A stretch of 64,000 bases of DNA from the NCBI GenBank assembly GCA_963700925.1, contig OY969553.1, forward strand, positions 1,054,001 through 1,118,000, read 5' to 3'. Shown here piece by piece: positions 1-8,227 of this stretch. Origin of the DNA: CAWJMD01 sp963700925 (GTDB taxonomy: Bacteria; Actinomycetota; Actinomycetes; Actinomycetales; CAWJMD01). Positions within the stretch are counted from its first letter, which is position 1. Each line of letters begins with the position of its first letter. Below the pieces are notes generated by a model. It was not told where the DNA came from, did not search any database, and worked only from the letters and a program-made list of their open reading frames with translations. The position numbers and the translations under genes were made by a program.

Positions 1-378
1 GGCACACAGCAGGACCAGCCGAAGCAGCTCGTCACCCAGCTCTGGTGGGTCCCCACCGACCTGGCCGGCCGGGTCGGACGCGCGCTCCCCCGCCTCGTCC
101 CGGCGCCGGGCCTCCACCAGCAGTAGGGGCTCCTTGCGGGCAGCGACCGCCTCGCCCCGCAACTTGTCGAGCACCCGACGACGAGCGGCGGTCAGCAGCC
201 ACGCGGCCGGGTTGTCGGGCGTGCCGTCGACCGGCCATCGACGCGCAGCGGTCTCGAACGCATCGGCGAGCGCGTCCTCGGCCAGGTCAAGGCGCTGGTA
301 CCGCGCCACGAGCAGGGCCAGCAACCGGCCCCACTCGTCCCGCCAGACCTGGCCGAGGACGTCGCCTGCCACGCTCAC
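1..378 (-). CDS. ECF-type RNA polymerase sigma factor, partial (cut by window edge)
   Basis: Only the N-terminal 126 residues are present; the gene runs off the left edge. The frame opens at a GTG at 378 and reads a sigma region 2-like segment: a helix with LAEDALADAFETAARRW, then NPAAWLLTAARRRVLDKLR, the usual region 2.3-2.4 pattern of the ECF family whose members have a long C-terminal extension and sit beside YCII genes. The GTG overlaps the stop of the upstream YCII gene (GTGA at 375-378), so the two are translationally coupled. Role: probably transcription initiation in response to an unknown signal. Family assignment is firm, the signal unknown. Confidence 0.8.
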   Translation of the reverse strand, partial: MSVAGDVLGQVWRDEWGRLLALLVARYQRLDLAEDALADAFETAARRWPVDGTPDNPAAWLLTAARRRVLDKLRGEAVAARKEPLLLVEARRRDEAGERASDPAGQVGGDPPELGDELLRLVLLCA

Positions 379-719
379 CCGACGTCGACGGTGGCTCGGA
401 TCTCGACGGTGTAGCTCTGCGGCAGCAGCTTCGCGAGAGCGAGCATCGTGTCCAGGTCGTCCGCGTCCACGAGGTAGAACCCGCCCATCTGCTCGACCGA
501 CTCGGCGAACGGGCCGTCGGTCAGCACCGGCCGACCCTGCTCGTGGCGTAGCGTCGTGGTCTCGCCCTCGCTGGCAAGGGCCTCGCCCCCGACGAGACTC
601 GCCTGGTTGCGCACCGCCTTGTCGAACGCCTCGTGCGCCGCCATCACCTGCTGCCGCTCGTCGCTGGTGGCGTCGGCCCAGACCTGCTCGTCCTGGTAGA
701 GCAGGACCAGGTACCTCAT
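375..719 (-). CDS. YCII-related (DGPF) domain protein
   Basis: A 114-residue protein with the YCII/DGPF fold: it starts MRYLVLLYQDE and carries the diagnostic LTDGPFAESVEQMGGFYLVDADDLDTML stretch in its middle. Such proteins are small ferredoxin-like-fold dimers regularly encoded next to ECF sigma factors; their biochemical role is not settled. I chose the ATG at 719 because the family begins with this strand, not the longer frame to 842. It sits between a second YCII gene and the sigma gene, all on the minus strand, with 5-bp and overlapping junctions, so one operon is likely. Confidence 0.85.
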   Translation of the reverse strand: MRYLVLLYQDEQVWADATSDERQQVMAAHEAFDKAVRNQASLVGGEALASEGETTTLRHEQGRPVLTDGPFAESVEQMGGFYLVDADDLDTMLALAKLLPQSYTVEIRATVDVG

Positions 720-724
720 CGCAC

Positions 725-1135
725 CTACACCCTTGCCGACGCGTCGGCTGAGACGTTGACCGACGTCTCCGCGGAGGGTGCGCTGGGCTGTGGGACGGTG
801 GCGCGCACCTCGATGGCCTCGTCGCCGGCGAGCAGGCCGCACACCTTGAGGAGATCGTCGAGGTCGTCGGTCTCGACCAGGTAGAAGCCTGTGAGCTGCT
901 CCGCCGCCTCGGCGTAGGGACCGTCCGTGACGGTGACGGCGTCCAGCCCGCCGCGCACGACCTTCGCCTCGCGCGAGTGCGTCAGCTCGGCGCCACCGGT
1001 CATCCTGTGCCCGCGCTCTCCCAGGAGTCGCATGAACTCCGTGTGCTTGGCGTACATGGCGTTGCGGTGGTCGGGCGTGGCGTTGGCCCAGCCGTCCTCG
1101 TCGCCGGGGAGTAGTACCGCGTACTCGGTGCTCAT
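725..1135 (-). CDS. YCII-related (DGPF) domain protein, second copy
   Basis: A 136-residue protein with the same DGPF pattern as its neighbour (VTDGPYAEAAEQLTGFYLVE), preceded by a MSTEYAVLLPGDEDGW start. It has an extra Ser/Ala/Val-rich tail of about 25 residues beyond the domain. The ATG at 1135 is chosen from the family start. It is the first gene of the three-gene YCII-YCII-sigma run. Tandem YCII genes before an ECF sigma gene suggest the two proteins act as partners or sensors for that sigma factor; this is inference from context. Confidence 0.85.
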   Translation of the reverse strand: MSTEYAVLLPGDEDGWANATPDHRNAMYAKHTEFMRLLGERGHRMTGGAELTHSREAKVVRGGLDAVTVTDGPYAEAAEQLTGFYLVETDDLDDLLKVCGLLAGDEAIEVRATVPQPSAPSAETSVNVSADASARV

Positions 1136-1237
1136 CGGAGTGTCCTTCCGGTCGGTGCGGGATCGCCAGCTGCGTTCCTCACCACGATGACGGTCGAGCC
1201 GGGCCGATTTCGACAACTGGGCTCGACAATCCGCACG

Positions 1238-2359
1238 TCACGTCGGCTGGTAGGGCGAGACGACGACCTCGACTCGCTGGAACTCCTTGAGGTCGGAGTA
1301 GCCGGTCGTGGCCATCGCGCGGCGCAGGGCACCGACGAGGTTGGTCGTGCCGTCGGCGTAACGCCCTGGGCCGAGCAGAATCTCGGCCAGCGGGCCGACG
1401 GTGCCCACCTGCACGCGCACGCCGCGGGGCAGCTCGGCGTGGTGTGCCTCCGGCCCCCAGTGCCAACCCTGCCCGGGCGCCTCCTTCGCGCGGGCGAGGG
1501 CGGCTCCCAGCATCACGGCGTCGGCACCGACCGCGATGGCCTTGACCAGGTCGCCCGACCGTCCGACACCGCCGTCGGCGATGACGTGCACGTACCGACC
1601 GCCCGACTCGTCCATGTAGTCGCGCCGCGCGGCGGCCACGTCGGCGACGGCGGACGCCATCGGCACGTGGATGCCCAGGGTCTGCCGCGTGGTGTGCGCC
1701 GCGCCGCCGCCGAAGCCGACCAGCACGCCCGCCGCGCCGGTTCGCATCAGGTGCAGGGCGGCGGTGTAGGTCGCACAGCCACCAACGATCACGGGCACGT
1801 CGAGCTCGTAGATGAATCGCTTGAGGTTCAGCGGCTCGACGCGGCCCGAGACGTGCTCGGCCGAGACGGTGGTGCCGCGGATGACGAACAGGTCGACGCC
1901 TGCGTCGACGACCGTCTTCCAGAGGTCCTGCGTGCGCTGGGGGGTCAGCGCGCCGGCCACAGTGACTCCGGCGTCGCGGATCTCGCGGATGCGCGCCACG
2001 ATCAGGTCGGGATCGACGTCGGCGGCATACAGCTCCTGCATGCGCCTCGTGGCCTGGTCCTTGTCGAGGCCGACGATCTCCGCGAGCAGCGGCTCCGGCG
2101 TCTCGTACCGCGTCCAGAGGCCCTCGAGGTCGAGCACGCCCAAGCCACCCAGCTGCCCGAGCGCGACCGCTGTCGTCGGCGACATCACCGAGTCCATCGG
2201 CGCAGACATCACGGGCAGCTCGAAGTGGTAGGCGTCGATCTGCCAGGCGCACGACACCTCCTCGGGGTCACGCGTGCGCCGGCTCGGCACGATCGCCACG
2301 TCGTCGAAGGAGTAGGCCCGACGGCCCCGCTTGCCCCGGCCGATCTCGATCTCGCTCAT
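1238..2359 (-). CDS. guaB3: GuaB3 family IMP dehydrogenase-related protein
   Basis: A 373-residue TIM-barrel protein of the IMPDH/GMP reductase superfamily lacking CBS domains. It opens with the SFDDVAIVPSRRTRDPEEV segment that replaces the FDDVLLLP of true GuaB, and keeps the phosphate-binding VIADGGVGRSGDLVKAIAVGA loop. The catalytic loop reads GFGGGAAHTTRQ, with no Cys where IMPDH has its nucleophile, so ordinary IMPDH chemistry is doubtful. The length and its place next to guaB match actinobacterial guaB3 (Rv3410c position). ATG at 2359 preferred over GTG at 2362. Enzymatic role in actinobacteria is not certain. Confidence 0.9.
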   Translation of the reverse strand: MSEIEIGRGKRGRRAYSFDDVAIVPSRRTRDPEEVSCAWQIDAYHFELPVMSAPMDSVMSPTTAVALGQLGGLGVLDLEGLWTRYETPEPLLAEIVGLDKDQATRRMQELYAADVDPDLIVARIREIRDAGVTVAGALTPQRTQDLWKTVVDAGVDLFVIRGTTVSAEHVSGRVEPLNLKRFIYELDVPVIVGGCATYTAALHLMRTGAAGVLVGFGGGAAHTTRQTLGIHVPMASAVADVAAARRDYMDESGGRYVHVIADGGVGRSGDLVKAIAVGADAVMLGAALARAKEAPGQGWHWGPEAHHAELPRGVRVQVGTVGPLAEILLGPGRYADGTTNLVGALRRAMATTGYSDLKEFQRVEVVVSPYQPT

Positions 2360-2409
2360 CACCGCGTCAGGCTATCGGCCAGCGCCAGGGGGTCGAGCAG
2401 CGAGAATGG

Positions 2410-3515
2410 TTGACTGGAGCGATGGGGGCGTCGGAGGTCCTGGCGTACCCGGCGTTCGTGCGTCTGTGGATCGCCGACACCGTCTCCGCGCTGGGCACTT
2501 TCATCTCGGCGCTGGCTCTTCAGTTCCTCATGATCGAGACGATGAACGCCGACCAGGCGGCGCTCGGAGTCGTCCGTGCAGCCCAGTGGCTGCCCAGCCT
2601 GACTCTCGGTCTGCTCGCGGGCGTCCGCTGGTCTCCGTCGCCGCGAACCAGTCGTTCCTACCGCGCCTGGTTCCCGTCACGTTGCTCCCGGTCGCGAACG
2701 CGCGAATCCTGCAGACCTTGACGGCTGCCCAGTCGGTGGGTCCGCTCGCGGCGGGCGCGCTCGTCAGGTTCCTGTCCGCGCCGCTGGCGATCCTCGTCGA
2801 CGCGCTCACCTTCGCGGTCTCCGCGGTGCTCCTGTGCACCATTCGTGTGGAGGAGCCGCCCGGAGCTCACGAGGACAGGCACCTGTGGCGCGAGCTGAAG
2901 GAGGGAGCCCGCTGGGTCTACCGTCACCGCACCCTCGCGCCGTACGCGATCTCGCTGCACCTCTGGTTCTTCTTCAGCTCGGGGATCATGACGATCTACG
3001 TCTTCTTCGCTGCCCGCGACCTCGGCCTCGATCCCCTGACGATTGGTCTCGTGCTGGCATGCGGGGGCGTCACCGGGGTGATCGGTGCAGGTCTCGCACC
3101 CCGGGCGGGAGAGCGCTTCGGGCTGGGCGTCGTGTGCGTGGTCAGCGACTGGTCGTACCCGGTCGCGTTCGTGTTCGTCCTGCTGGCGCCGGACGGGGCG
3201 GCAGGCGCCGTCAGCCTGGTGGCAGGGCAGCTGCTCTTCGGGCTCGGCCTCGGCCTCAAGGGTCCGCTCGAGATGAGCTACCGCAACGCCGTGACCCCTG
3301 ACCGGCTCCGAGCGCGGATGAACGCGACGATCCGGTCGTTGAACTGGGGGTCGATCGCCGTGTCGGCACCGCTGGCCGGGTGGTTCGCGGCGACCTGGGG
3401 GAACCGCCCGCTCATCGCCATGGGGATCGGGGGGCTGGCAGGCGCCGCACTGCTGCTCACCCTCTCCCCGTTCCGAACAGCGCGGATGCCGGACGCGGAC
3501 GAGGTACTTGGCTGA
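2410..3515 (+). pseudogene. MFS transporter, broken by internal deletion/frameshift
   Basis: The 5' part (TTG 2410 or ATG 2422) encodes a first MFS segment, VLAYPAFVRLWIADTVSALG, up to LTLGLLAGV near 2622. From about 2630 the homology continues in another frame with SVAANQSFLPRLVP, then LVDALTFAVSAVLL and five or so further membrane helices to 3515. In the family roughly 40 residues (the cytoplasmic loop and next helices) lie between these two parts; they are absent. So an internal deletion of about 120-150 bp has also shifted the frame. It sits between guaB3 and guaB, which are normally adjacent. An assembly gap could look the same. Confidence 0.75.
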
Positions 3516-3530
3516 GAACGACCGTGACCG

Positions 3531-5039
3531 TCAGCGTGCGCTGTAGTTCGGAGCCTCGACGGTCATCTGGATGTCGTGCGGGTGCGACTCCTTCAGACCG
3601 GCCGAGGTGATGCGGACGAACTTCCCGTGCGCCTGCAGCTCGGGCACGCTGGGAGCGCCGACGTACATCATCGACTGCCGCAGACCGCCGACGAGCTGGT
3701 GCGCCACGGCCGAGAGCGGCCCCCGGTAGGGCACCTGACCCTCGATGCCCTCCGGGATGAAGTGGTCGTCCGTGACGCCGCCCTGGAAGTACCGGTCCTT
3801 CGAGTACGACGGACCGCGTCCGCGTGACTGGGCCGCGCCGAGCGAGCCCATCCCCCGGTACGACTTGAACTGCTTGCCGTTGATGAACACCAGGTCGCCG
3901 GGGCTCTCGTCGCAGCCGGCCAGCAGCGACCCGAGCATCACGGTGTCGGCGCCGGCGACCAGCGCCTTGGCGATGTCGCCGGAGTACTGCAGCCCGCCGT
4001 CCCCGATCACGGGTACGCCGGCCGGCTTGCAGGCCTGCGCCGCGTCGTAGATCGCCGTCACCTGCGGCACGCCGATGCCGGCGACCACGCGGGTCGTGCA
4101 GATCGAGCCCGGGCCGACCCCGACCTTGACCCCATCAGCCCCTGCCTCGACCAGCGCCGCGGCGCCCTCGCCGGTGGCAACGTTGCCGCCGACCACGTCG
4201 ACGTCGGCCGCGGCCGACTCGGCCTTCAGCCTGGCGATCATGTCCAGCACGCCGGTGGAGTGGCCGTTCGCCGTGTCGACCACGAGCACGTCGACGCCCG
4301 CCTCGACCAAGGTCATCGCCCGCTTCCACGCGTCGTCGAAGAAGCCGATCGCGGCACCCACGCGGAGGCGGCCGGCCGGGTCCTTCGTGGCCAGCGGGTA
4401 CTTCTCGCTCTTGGTGAAGTCCTTGACGGTGATGAGGCCCTTCAACCGTCCGGACGCGTCGACCAGCGGCAGCTTCTCGATCTTGTGCTGGCGCAGCAGG
4501 TCCATCGCGGTGTCACGGTCGACGCCGACGGGGGCCGTGACCAGCGGCATCCGCGTCATCACCTGAGACACCGGACGCGACATGTCCTGCTCCCAGCGCA
4601 GGTCGCGGTTGGTGATGATGCCGACCAGGACGCCTGCGCCGTCGACCACCGGCAGGCCCGAGATGCGGTACTGGCCGCACAGCGCGTCGACCTCCGCGAG
4701 GCTGGCGTCGGGGGTGGTCGTGACCGGGTCGGACACCATGCCGGCCTCGGACCGCTTCACCACGTCGACGTGATGTGCCTGCTCGTCGATCGACAGGTTG
4801 CGATGCAGCACGCCGATGCCGCCCTGGCGCGCCATGGCGATCGCCATCCGCGACTCGGTGACCGTGTCCATCGCGCTCGACACCAGGGGCACCGCGAGCT
4901 CGATCCGCCGCGACAGCCGGGTGGAGGTGTCCGCCTCGCTCGGGATCACGTCGCTCTGGCCAGGCAGCAGGAGCACGTCGTCGAACGTGAGGCCGAGTCG
5001 GTCGAACGGGTGGCCGGAGCCGGTCGAGCTGAAGGGCAT
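3531..5039 (-). CDS. guaB: IMP dehydrogenase
   Basis: Cytoplasmic NAD-dependent oxidation of IMP to XMP, the committed step of GMP synthesis. The 502-residue protein has the full family layout: LTFDDVLLLPGQSDVIP at the N-terminus, two CBS domains at about residues 100-220, the catalytic loop GPGSICTTR with the nucleophilic Cys, the phosphate loop IGDGGLQYSGDIAKAL, and the flap YRGMGSLGA with a Y/R pair downstream. Length and motifs are standard. ATG at 5039. Position beside guaB3 and upstream of the sigD block is conserved in actinobacteria. Confidence 0.97.
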   Translation of the reverse strand: MPFSSTGSGHPFDRLGLTFDDVLLLPGQSDVIPSEADTSTRLSRRIELAVPLVSSAMDTVTESRMAIAMARQGGIGVLHRNLSIDEQAHHVDVVKRSEAGMVSDPVTTTPDASLAEVDALCGQYRISGLPVVDGAGVLVGIITNRDLRWEQDMSRPVSQVMTRMPLVTAPVGVDRDTAMDLLRQHKIEKLPLVDASGRLKGLITVKDFTKSEKYPLATKDPAGRLRVGAAIGFFDDAWKRAMTLVEAGVDVLVVDTANGHSTGVLDMIARLKAESAAADVDVVGGNVATGEGAAALVEAGADGVKVGVGPGSICTTRVVAGIGVPQVTAIYDAAQACKPAGVPVIGDGGLQYSGDIAKALVAGADTVMLGSLLAGCDESPGDLVFINGKQFKSYRGMGSLGAAQSRGRGPSYSKDRYFQGGVTDDHFIPEGIEGQVPYRGPLSAVAHQLVGGLRQSMMYVGAPSVPELQAHGKFVRITSAGLKESHPHDIQMTVEAPNYSAR

Positions 5040-5117
5040 CGAGAGACCTTTCGCACCGAGGGCGGGATCGCCTGAAGGCCATCGTATCCGGCAGGTCCGG
5101 CCTGCTCGGACACTGCT

Positions 5118-5699
5118 TCACCTCGGAATGCCCTCCAGGACCGCGCGACCACGGGGCGACAGCCTGTAGCCGACAGCCAGCGACTCGGTGAGGCCCAGCT
5201 CCTTCAGCTTGCGGACGTCACGCTTGAAGCTGAGCGTGTCGCGCCCGAGCCCCTCGGCGAGGTCGGGGGCCCGTGTGGCGGGGAACCGGTCGATGACGTC
5301 CAACGTCTGCTGCGTCCACGGTCCACGACGCGACAACCGGTCGAGGCGGTCGAGGGACCGACGCAGCTGGTCGAGGTCGTGGTCGCCGAGGTCGGCCTTC
5401 TCGCGCAAGGCGACTCGAGGGTCGGGCCCGGCGAACCGCAGCCTGACCCGGAAGACGGGCCGTTCGGGATGCGCGGCGAGCCGGGCGACCAGGTCGTCCC
5501 GGGAGCTCGCGCCGGCGCGGCGCGCCTCGTCGTCGGTGACCGCGTCTAGGTCGACCTCGTCGACGGACGTGACCTCCACGAGCCCGATCGCCGTGCGCAT
5601 CCTCGTCCCGACCAGGAGCCGGGGACGGTCCCAGCGCCGGAACGCCAGATCCACCTCGCCCGCGAGGATCTGCTCCAGCTCGACGGGTCGGATCAGCAC
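5118..5699 (-). CDS. hypothetical protein with ASCH-like N-terminal region
   Basis: A 193-residue protein, GTG start at 5699. The first 60 residues (IRPVELEQILAGEVDLAFRR and the strand TAIGLVEVTSVDEV) resemble ASCH/PUA-like RNA-binding folds. The last 80 residues look like a winged helix: a helix, LSFKRDVRKLKELGLTES, then YRLSPRGRAVL. A PUA-like plus winged-helix protein might bind nucleic acid, but no catalytic motif is visible and function is unknown. It lies downstream of rsdA, in the Rv3412-like position of the conserved block, though I cannot claim homology. Confidence 0.6.
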   Translation of the reverse strand: MLIRPVELEQILAGEVDLAFRRWDRPRLLVGTRMRTAIGLVEVTSVDEVDLDAVTDDEARRAGASSRDDLVARLAAHPERPVFRVRLRFAGPDPRVALREKADLGDHDLDQLRRSLDRLDRLSRRGPWTQQTLDVIDRFPATRAPDLAEGLGRDTLSFKRDVRKLKELGLTESLAVGYRLSPRGRAVLEGIPR

Positions 5700-5712
5700 G
5701 CTGTGCCCCAGA

Positions 5713-5772
5713 GGCTCACGGCAGGCTCACATCAGGCTCACATCAGGCTCACATCAGGCTCAGGCGGGCTCA
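5713..5772. repeat. Stop-codon tandem repeat, 11-bp unit, downstream of rsdA
   Basis: Read on the minus strand, TGAGCC recurs six times starting exactly at the rsdA stop codon (TGA at 5772-5770), at spacings of 10, 11, 11, 11 and 11 bases; the main unit is TGAGCCTGATG. Because 11 is not a multiple of three, the successive TGA triplets fall in all three reading frames. Confidence 0.85.
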
Positions 5773-6786
5773 GGACGGGGTGGGTGAGGACGTGGCCGCC
5801 GGCTTCTTGGGCTTCCTGTCCTTGCCCTGACCCGGCGGGTCGTGCGGCGGGCCCATCTCAGCCGAGATCGTCGGCTCGGGGGCCGGGCTGCCGGACGCCG
5901 GCGGACGGTGGCTCGAGGTGGCCGAGCCCCCATCGGTGGGCGGGCCGGTGCCGGTGGGCTGACCCGTCGGCGCGGTCGTCGGTGCCGTAGTCGGCCCGTT
6001 GGTCGGCCCGTTGGTCGGCCCGTTGGTCGGCCCAGTGGTCGGCGCATCGGTCGGTCCGTTGGTCGGCCCATCGGTCGACCCATCGGTCGGTCCAGTGGTC
6101 GGACCCGTGCCCGTCGGGCCACCCGGGCTCGACGGAGGCTGCCCTCGGTCGCCGTGAGCGTGGCCCTGGCTGTCGTCGTGCCAGCCCGAGGTGCCTGCGC
6201 CGTCATCGACCGACGAGGCCAGCAGGTCGTTGGCCGTCGACAGGTCGTCGAGCATGAGCGCCTGCTCGTCCTGCGGAAGGCTGCCCACCAGCCCCGACGC
6301 GGCGGCCAGCACGTTCCGCGCGCCCTCGACGTCGCCGGCTGCGAGCAGCTCGCGTGCACGGTCGAGCTGGTGCTGCGCCGAGGCGCCGTCCTCGGAGCGG
6401 AGCAGCGGGGAGTGGTCCTCGGGAGACGCCGCGGCGATCACGGTCTCCTGCAGCCGGGAGAACCCGGCCAGCGGGTCGCCGGCGACGGCAGCGGCCACGC
6501 CCGTCCCGCCTGCCAGCGTCCCGGCCAGAACGGCTGCGCCGATCACGGCTTGCCGCATGGCCAGAACCCTGCGAGGGCGTCGGGTCAAAGGATCCGGCGC
6601 CACAGTGCGAGCGGGCGCTTCTGGGCGGCGTGTCTCGTGCACCCACGCGGCCAGGAGCCGCTCAGTGGGATCGGTGGTCTCGTGCCGCCGGGGGCTCCCG
6701 ACAGGCTCCGCACCGAGCCGGTCGAGCAGCGCGTCGTCGCGGTGCACTGCCGACAGGTCGAGCGGCGCGGCGTCAAGATCGGTCAC
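5770..6786 (-). CDS. rsdA: Anti-sigma-D factor RsdA-like membrane protein
   Basis: A 338-residue protein coupled to sigD by a 4-base ATGA overlap (6783-6786). The N-terminal LDLSAVHRDDALLDRLG motif followed by ERLLAAWVHE is the sigma-binding pattern of RsdA; one transmembrane helix follows at about residues 75-97 (AVIGAAVLAGTLAGGTGVAA). The rest is extracytoplasmic: a helical region with QLDRARELLAAGDVEGARNVL, then a long Gly-Pro-Thr repeat and a Pro/Lys-rich end. It should hold SigD inactive at the membrane until released, probably by proteolysis as in M. tuberculosis (Rv3413c position). The Gly-Pro-Thr stretch is probably a wall-spanning linker. Confidence 0.88.
   Translation of the reverse strand: MTDLDAAPLDLSAVHRDDALLDRLGAEPVGSPRRHETTDPTERLLAAWVHETRRPEAPARTVAPDPLTRRPRRVLAMRQAVIGAAVLAGTLAGGTGVAAAVAGDPLAGFSRLQETVIAAASPEDHSPLLRSEDGASAQHQLDRARELLAAGDVEGARNVLAAASGLVGSLPQDEQALMLDDLSTANDLLASSVDDGAGTSGWHDDSQGHAHGDRGQPPSSPGGPTGTGPTTGPTDGSTDGPTNGPTDAPTTGPTNGPTNGPTNGPTTAPTTAPTGQPTGTGPPTDGGSATSSHRPPASGSPAPEPTISAEMGPPHDPPGQGKDRKPKKPAATSSPTPS
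5964..6111. repeat. 12-bp coding minisatellite inside rsdA (Gly-Pro-Thr repeats)
   Basis: About twelve imperfect copies of a 12-base unit (plus strand GGTCGGCCCGTT and variants) encode GPTNGPTD-type repeats in the extracytoplasmic part of RsdA. The units are in frame, so copy-number changes would lengthen or shorten the linker without breaking the frame. Confidence 0.85.
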
Positions 6787-7403
6787 GATCTCTCCTCCAC
6801 GAGCGCCCTGAGCCGTTGGAGGGCGCGGTGCTGCGCCACCCGTACCGCGCCGGGACTCATGTCCAGGACCTGCCCGACCTCCTGCGCCGAGAGCCCGACG
6901 GCGACCCGCAGGGTGAGCAGCTCGCGCTGGGCCTCGGGCAGCTGGTCCAGCAGCTCGCCGAGCTCCTCCGCGTCCGCCCGGCGCAGGGCCACGTCCTCGG
7001 GGGTGGGCGCCTCGTCGACCTGGTCGGGAACCTCCTCGACGGTCACCGGGGCCCGGTAAGCCGCGCGCATCGCGTCAGCGACGCGCCGCGACGCGATCGT
7101 GAAGACGAAGGCCTCGAAGGGCCGGCCCGTGTGGCGGTAGCGCGGCAGTGCGTCGAGCACCGCCACGCAGACCTCCTGCGCCGCGTCCTCGGCGGCATGC
7201 TCGGCACCGGGCAGCGAGCCCAACCGTCCGCGGCAGTAGCGGTGAACCATCTTGCGGACACTGTTGAGCAGCTGCTCGACCGCCGCCGGATCCCCCGAGG
7301 AGGCGCGGGTGGCCACCTCCTGCAGACCGCCTTGGCTCGTCGCCGTCGTCGGCGTGGGTGTGCTGACAGGGACACCGTCGCCGTTCGCGTAGCCCCACGT
7401 CAC
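6783..7403 (-). CDS. sigD: RNA polymerase sigma factor SigD (ECF/ShbA type)
   Basis: A 206-residue ECF sigma factor. Region 2 spans about residues 45-110 (LLNSVRKMVHRYCRGRLG, AAEDAAQEVCVAVLDALPRY and FEAFVFTIASRRVADAMRA). Region 4 spans about 145-200 (LPEAQRELLTLRVAVGLSAQ then MSPGAVRVAQHRALQRLR). Adjacent rsdA, bldM, whiB and guaB place it as the SigD/ShbA orthologue; in M. tuberculosis it serves starvation and ribosomal genes, in Streptomyces it drives hrdB. Start GTG at 7403 is the longest option; conserved sequence starts about 20 residues in, so a later start is possible. Confidence 0.92.
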   Translation of the reverse strand: MTWGYANGDGVPVSTPTPTTATSQGGLQEVATRASSGDPAAVEQLLNSVRKMVHRYCRGRLGSLPGAEHAAEDAAQEVCVAVLDALPRYRHTGRPFEAFVFTIASRRVADAMRAAYRAPVTVEEVPDQVDEAPTPEDVALRRADAEELGELLDQLPEAQRELLTLRVAVGLSAQEVGQVLDMSPGAVRVAQHRALQRLRALVEERS

Positions 7404-7454
7404 GTCCCCAAGAGCACCAGATGTGCCCCCGGGCTGTCGAGTCGAGAGGGAGGT

Positions 7455-8063
7455 CTAACGCACGACGCCGGCGCGGAAGCCGACGGCGACCGCCTGGGCG
7501 CGGTCAGCGGCACCGAGCTTGCGGAACAGCCGGCGGGCGTGGGTCTTGACGGTGTCCTCGGAGAGGAAGAGGTCGCGGCCGATCTCGGCGTTGCTGCGTC
7601 CGCGACTCATGCCTGTGAGCACCTGGATCTCGCGCTCGGTCAGGTCGGGCGGGGTGACGTCGCTGCCCGGCCGCGGGTCGACGACGCTCTGTCGACGTCC
7701 TTCGGTGATCACGTGCAGCACGGCCGCTGAAAGCTCCTCGCGGGCTGCGTCCTTGGCGACGTAGCCGCGCGCTCCGGCCATCACGGCCCGGGCCATCTGG
7801 TCGCCGTCCTCGGAGCCGACGAGCATGACGACCGAGGCCTCAGGGTGGCGCTCGACGAGCTGGCGGGTGCTTTCCACTCCACCGAGGCCGGGCATCCGAA
7901 CGTCCATCAGCACGACGGACGGGCGCTCGACGGGCCAACGGGCGAGGCACTCCTCGCCACTGGACGCGGTCACGACACGCGTCACCCCCGGCACGGCGCT
8001 GACGCCACGCTTGAGGGTGTCACGCACAGCGGAGGAGTCGTCGCAGACCAGCACCGTCGACAC
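7455..8063 (-). CDS. bldM: BldM-like NarL/LuxR-family response regulator
   Basis: About 202 residues: a receiver domain (VLVCDDSSAVRDTL, phospho-acceptor region VVLMDVRMPG, and GARGYVAKDA) followed by a LuxR-type HTH (LTEREIQVLTGMSRGRSNAE, then LFLSEDTVKTHARRLFRKLG). The C-terminal half and the location next to sigD and whiB identify it as the BldM/WhiK orthologue, an orphan regulator of late developmental genes that in Streptomyces also heterodimerises with WhiI. No kinase gene is adjacent. GTG 8063 is preferred over GTG 8072 because AGAGGTGG sits about 5 bases before it. Confidence 0.9.
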   Translation of the reverse strand: MSTVLVCDDSSAVRDTLKRGVSAVPGVTRVVTASSGEECLARWPVERPSVVLMDVRMPGLGGVESTRQLVERHPEASVVMLVGSEDGDQMARAVMAGARGYVAKDAAREELSAAVLHVITEGRRQSVVDPRPGSDVTPPDLTEREIQVLTGMSRGRSNAEIGRDLFLSEDTVKTHARRLFRKLGAADRAQAVAVGFRAGVVR

Positions 8064-8227
8064 GGGTACCACCTCTCAGGCCGGCCTTTGAATCAAACGA
8101 TCAGTCACAGCGACACCCCGGCCCGGTATGTGCCACCAGAAGTGGTGTCGGCACGTTCGGGCCTCAACGTGAGCGTATGGCAGAGGATACCGGTGAAGGC
8201 GTCAAAAGGGGATGAAACGCACCGTCG

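Noticed and set aside
1179..2252. Minus-strand Arg-rich frame overlapping guaB3
   Set aside because: Alternative frame of guaB3 with Arg/Ala-rich low-complexity sequence and no motif.
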